A stretch of DNA of 48,694 nucleotides. Origin: Streptomyces sparsogenes (GTDB lineage Bacteria; Actinomycetota; Actinomycetes; Streptomycetales; Streptomycetaceae). Below the pieces are notes generated by a model. It was not told the DNA's origin, ran no database searches, and worked only from the letters and a program-made list of their open reading frames with translations. The stretch lies in contig NZ_MAXF01000088.1 of assembly GCF_001704635.1 (NCBI RefSeq), positions 1 to 48,694 of the forward strand. Direction: 5' to 3'. The translations under genes and the position numbers were made by a program. Shown piece after piece: positions 47,416 to 48,694 of the stretch (position 1 is the stretch's first letter; each line of letters begins with the position of its first letter).

Positions 47416-48141
47416 CGTTCGAGCCTGAGCAGCCAGGGCAGCCCAAGCAGGAACTCGCTGCCCTGCTGAAAGAGCTACGCAAGCGAGCCGGCCTCTCCGG
47501 AGACCGGCTCGCTCTGCGTTGCAACATGTCTCAATCCAAAATCAGCCGGATCGAGAATGGCAAGGTACAACCCAGTCTCCTTGACGTGAACCGGATCCTT
47601 CGTGCGGTCGATGCCTCGGCCGAGGTGATCGCTGAGGTCACAGCATTGGCCAGGCTGGCAAACACCGTCGATGATTACGGGTCTTCTCTCGACTCCGGAA
47701 TACATCCGGGCCAGCCTCGCTCATTCCATCGTGGACACGCGTAAGGTCATAACGAAGAAGCTGGAACGTCAGGAAGTTCTGCACGACACCACGAAGCGGT
47801 TCACGTTCATCCTCACAGAGCAAGCCGTCAGGTGGCCCCTTGTTCCTCCCGCCGCAATGGCCATACAAATTGGCCATCTGGTTTCCATTACGTATCTGTC
47901 CAGCGTGAGGCTCGGGGTGATCCCCGTAAGAGGGCACATGCCCATAGCTCCGATGGAAACATTCACGATCTATGACGATGTGCTCACCACTGTGGAAACC
48001 ACTACCGGAGTCGTGATCCTGAGAGGTCCCAGAGATATTGCCGAACACCTTGACCTGTTCTCCGCCCTGGAGGGGTATGCGCTTTTCGGGGAACAGGTCA
48101 GGGAGCAGATGTCCGCGTGGTCCTCTGCTTGCCGTTCATGA
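47412..48141 (+). pseudogene. HTH regulator of cassette copy 2, deleted and frameshifted
   Basis: Reading frame 47412-47744 gives the HTH half (LAALLKELRKRAGLSGDRLALRCNMSQSKISRIENG) and ends in out-of-frame sequence after RLANT. The sensor half, starting ITGLLSTPEYIRASLAHS, continues in another frame to 48141 (ORF with ATG 47671). Compared with the intact copy, residues 86-121 are missing: about 108 bases are replaced by four, a net loss near 104 bases that shifts the frame. No ribosome-binding site precedes ATG 47671. It may be a dead gene, or two separate half-proteins may still be made. Confidence 0.82.
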
Positions 48142-48194
48142 TCTTTAGTCGACAACGGGAATACTGACAGGCTCACGCAGCGCCCGCCGCTACC

Positions 48195-48380
48195 TTGGAT
48201 ATACGACCAAGAATTCCCGAAGGGGCGGGCGATGAGCCACACCTCTTCGGGTTCTTCGACTGCCGGACGTGTCCCCACACGTTCAAAATGCCATGCCGTC
48301 AATGCGTGGGCGGCACCATCGTGCATCGACGGTGCGGCGGCATGGCCCATCGCGAAAGAAAAGAGGAGGTTGGTGGATGA
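48195..48380 (+). CDS. Cysteine-rich small ORF, possible zinc-ribbon protein
   Basis: This frame encodes about 61 residues with CRTCPHTF, CRQC and HRRCGG, a C-x2-C...C-x2-C-like pattern that resembles a zinc ribbon. Third positions are more G/C-rich than in the competing frame beginning at ATG 48232, and the TGA at 48378-48380 overlaps ATG 48377 of the next ORF (ATGA), which favours this frame. The start is unclear: TTG 48195 lies within a possible -10 region (TACCTT at 48191), and no ATG or GTG is available before the cysteines. Confidence 0.42.
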   Translation: MDIRPRIPEGAGDEPHLFGFFDCRTCPHTFKMPCRQCVGGTIVHRRCGGMAHRERKEEVGG

Positions 48381-48562
48381 GCGCTGCGGCCGTCGATTCG
48401 TACGAGACGCGCACGCCCGACGCGGAAGGGTGGCGCGGAGTCCCGTTCCCGCACCCGCGTGACCTGGCGACCGCGCAGGCCGACGGAGGGAAGCACGACG
48501 GAGGACCCATTCCTCCCGAGGCCCCTCGCGACCCCGCTCCGCAGGGAGGGGATGGCGAGTAG
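48377..48562 (+). CDS. Small hypothetical protein coupled to the cysteine-rich ORF
   Basis: A 61-residue hydrophilic protein (MSAAAVDSYETRTPDAEGWR, then Pro/Gly/Asp-rich sequence ending APQGGDGE). GAGGAGG lies 7 bases before ATG 48377, and the start overlaps the stop of the cysteine-rich ORF. No family is recognised; it is probably disordered. Confidence 0.5.
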   Translation: MSAAAVDSYETRTPDAEGWRGVPFPHPRDLATAQADGGKHDGGPIPPEAPRDPAPQGGDGE

Positions 48563-48577
48563 AGCTGGGGCGTCCCT

Positions 48578-48609
48578 GGGCCCCGGCGACGGTCTGGTTG
48601 CCGGGGCCC
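48578..48609 (+). terminator. Hairpin near the right edge
   Basis: GGGCCCCGGC (48578-48587) pairs with GCCGGGGCCC (48600-48609) around a 12-base loop, 15 bases after the last ORF. No T tract. Beyond it, to the end of the window, nothing could be identified. Confidence 0.6.
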
Positions 48610-48694
48610 CTCGCACGCCTGAGCTGACTAGCCCCGGACTTCGCGGGTCACCGGTTTAGGTCTGTGGCCAGCGGGTCTGTGTGATGTCATGTCG

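Noticed and set aside
48232..48462. ORF starting at ATG 48232 with a nearby AAGGGG site
   Set aside because: Codon third positions are poor and it runs across the better supported ORF at 48377; the Cys-rich frame ending in ATGA is preferred, though the start issue remains open.

Overview
The window looks like a chromosomal piece of a Streptomyces or close relative. It is very GC-rich with G/C-biased third codon positions, uses many GTG starts, and has ATGA/GTGA gene junctions. It also carries families typical of that group: SepX/GlpR, DUF397 with Scr1-type regulators, DUF6879, DUF6247, DUF3817, eukaryotic-type Ser/Thr kinases and a bacterial tricorn protease. No rRNA, CRISPR array, insertion sequence or complete prophage was seen. 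All functional names are from reading the translated sequence; no database search was possible.

Layout. (1) 134-3192: moaC and a moaB/mog-type molybdenum cofactor gene, a RimJ-like acetyltransferase and a membrane protein that I read as the divisome protein SepX/GlpR. A tRNA-Ala(CGC) with a strong terminator follows. (2) 3531-9412: a DUF4267 membrane protein behind paired CTAG palindromes, a hypothetical protein, a four-helix membrane Ser/Thr kinase, two small membrane proteins divergent from a PadR-HAAS pair across a PadR-like operator, and a secreted double-psi barrel protein. (3) 9595-17650: two hypotheticals, a TetR-VOC operon with an operator inside its promoter, a secreted serine protease, a GNAT protein divergent from exonuclease III, a TPR protein and a membrane-anchored HTH protein with a long Gly/Ala/Ser repeat. 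(4) 17837-22458: redox enzymes paired with MmyB-like and HxlR regulators, and a second Ser/Thr kinase.

(5) 22570-27127 is accessory in character: a Scr1-DUF397 regulator pair, a likely toxin-antitoxin pair, a double-domain Imm49 immunity protein and an internally deleted NmrA-like gene. (6) 27259-32004: a MerR regulator divergent from a three-gene operon (Baeyer-Villiger monooxygenase, alpha/beta hydrolase, short-chain dehydrogenase) that together could turn an alcohol or ketone into an ester and hydrolyse it. (7) 32113-38673: tricorn protease, TetR regulator and MMPL transporter around two related palindromes. (8) 38833-42014: an ECF-type nickel importer (fused NikM-NikN, NikQ, NikO) behind a near-perfect Nur box. 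(9) 42086-44783: a serine hydrolase, a carboxymuconolactone decarboxylase-like protein and an ECF sigma factor with a SnoaL-like tail.

(10) 44968-48562 is the most unusual part. A three-gene cassette (70-residue three-cysteine protein, DUF6879 protein, HTH regulator) occurs twice in tandem with the same gene overlaps. The second regulator has lost its central linker and is frameshifted. A cysteine-rich small ORF coupled by ATGA to another small ORF follows. Intergenic regions over 300 bp are absent; the longest (24166-24419 and 38674-38939) are described under their neighbours.
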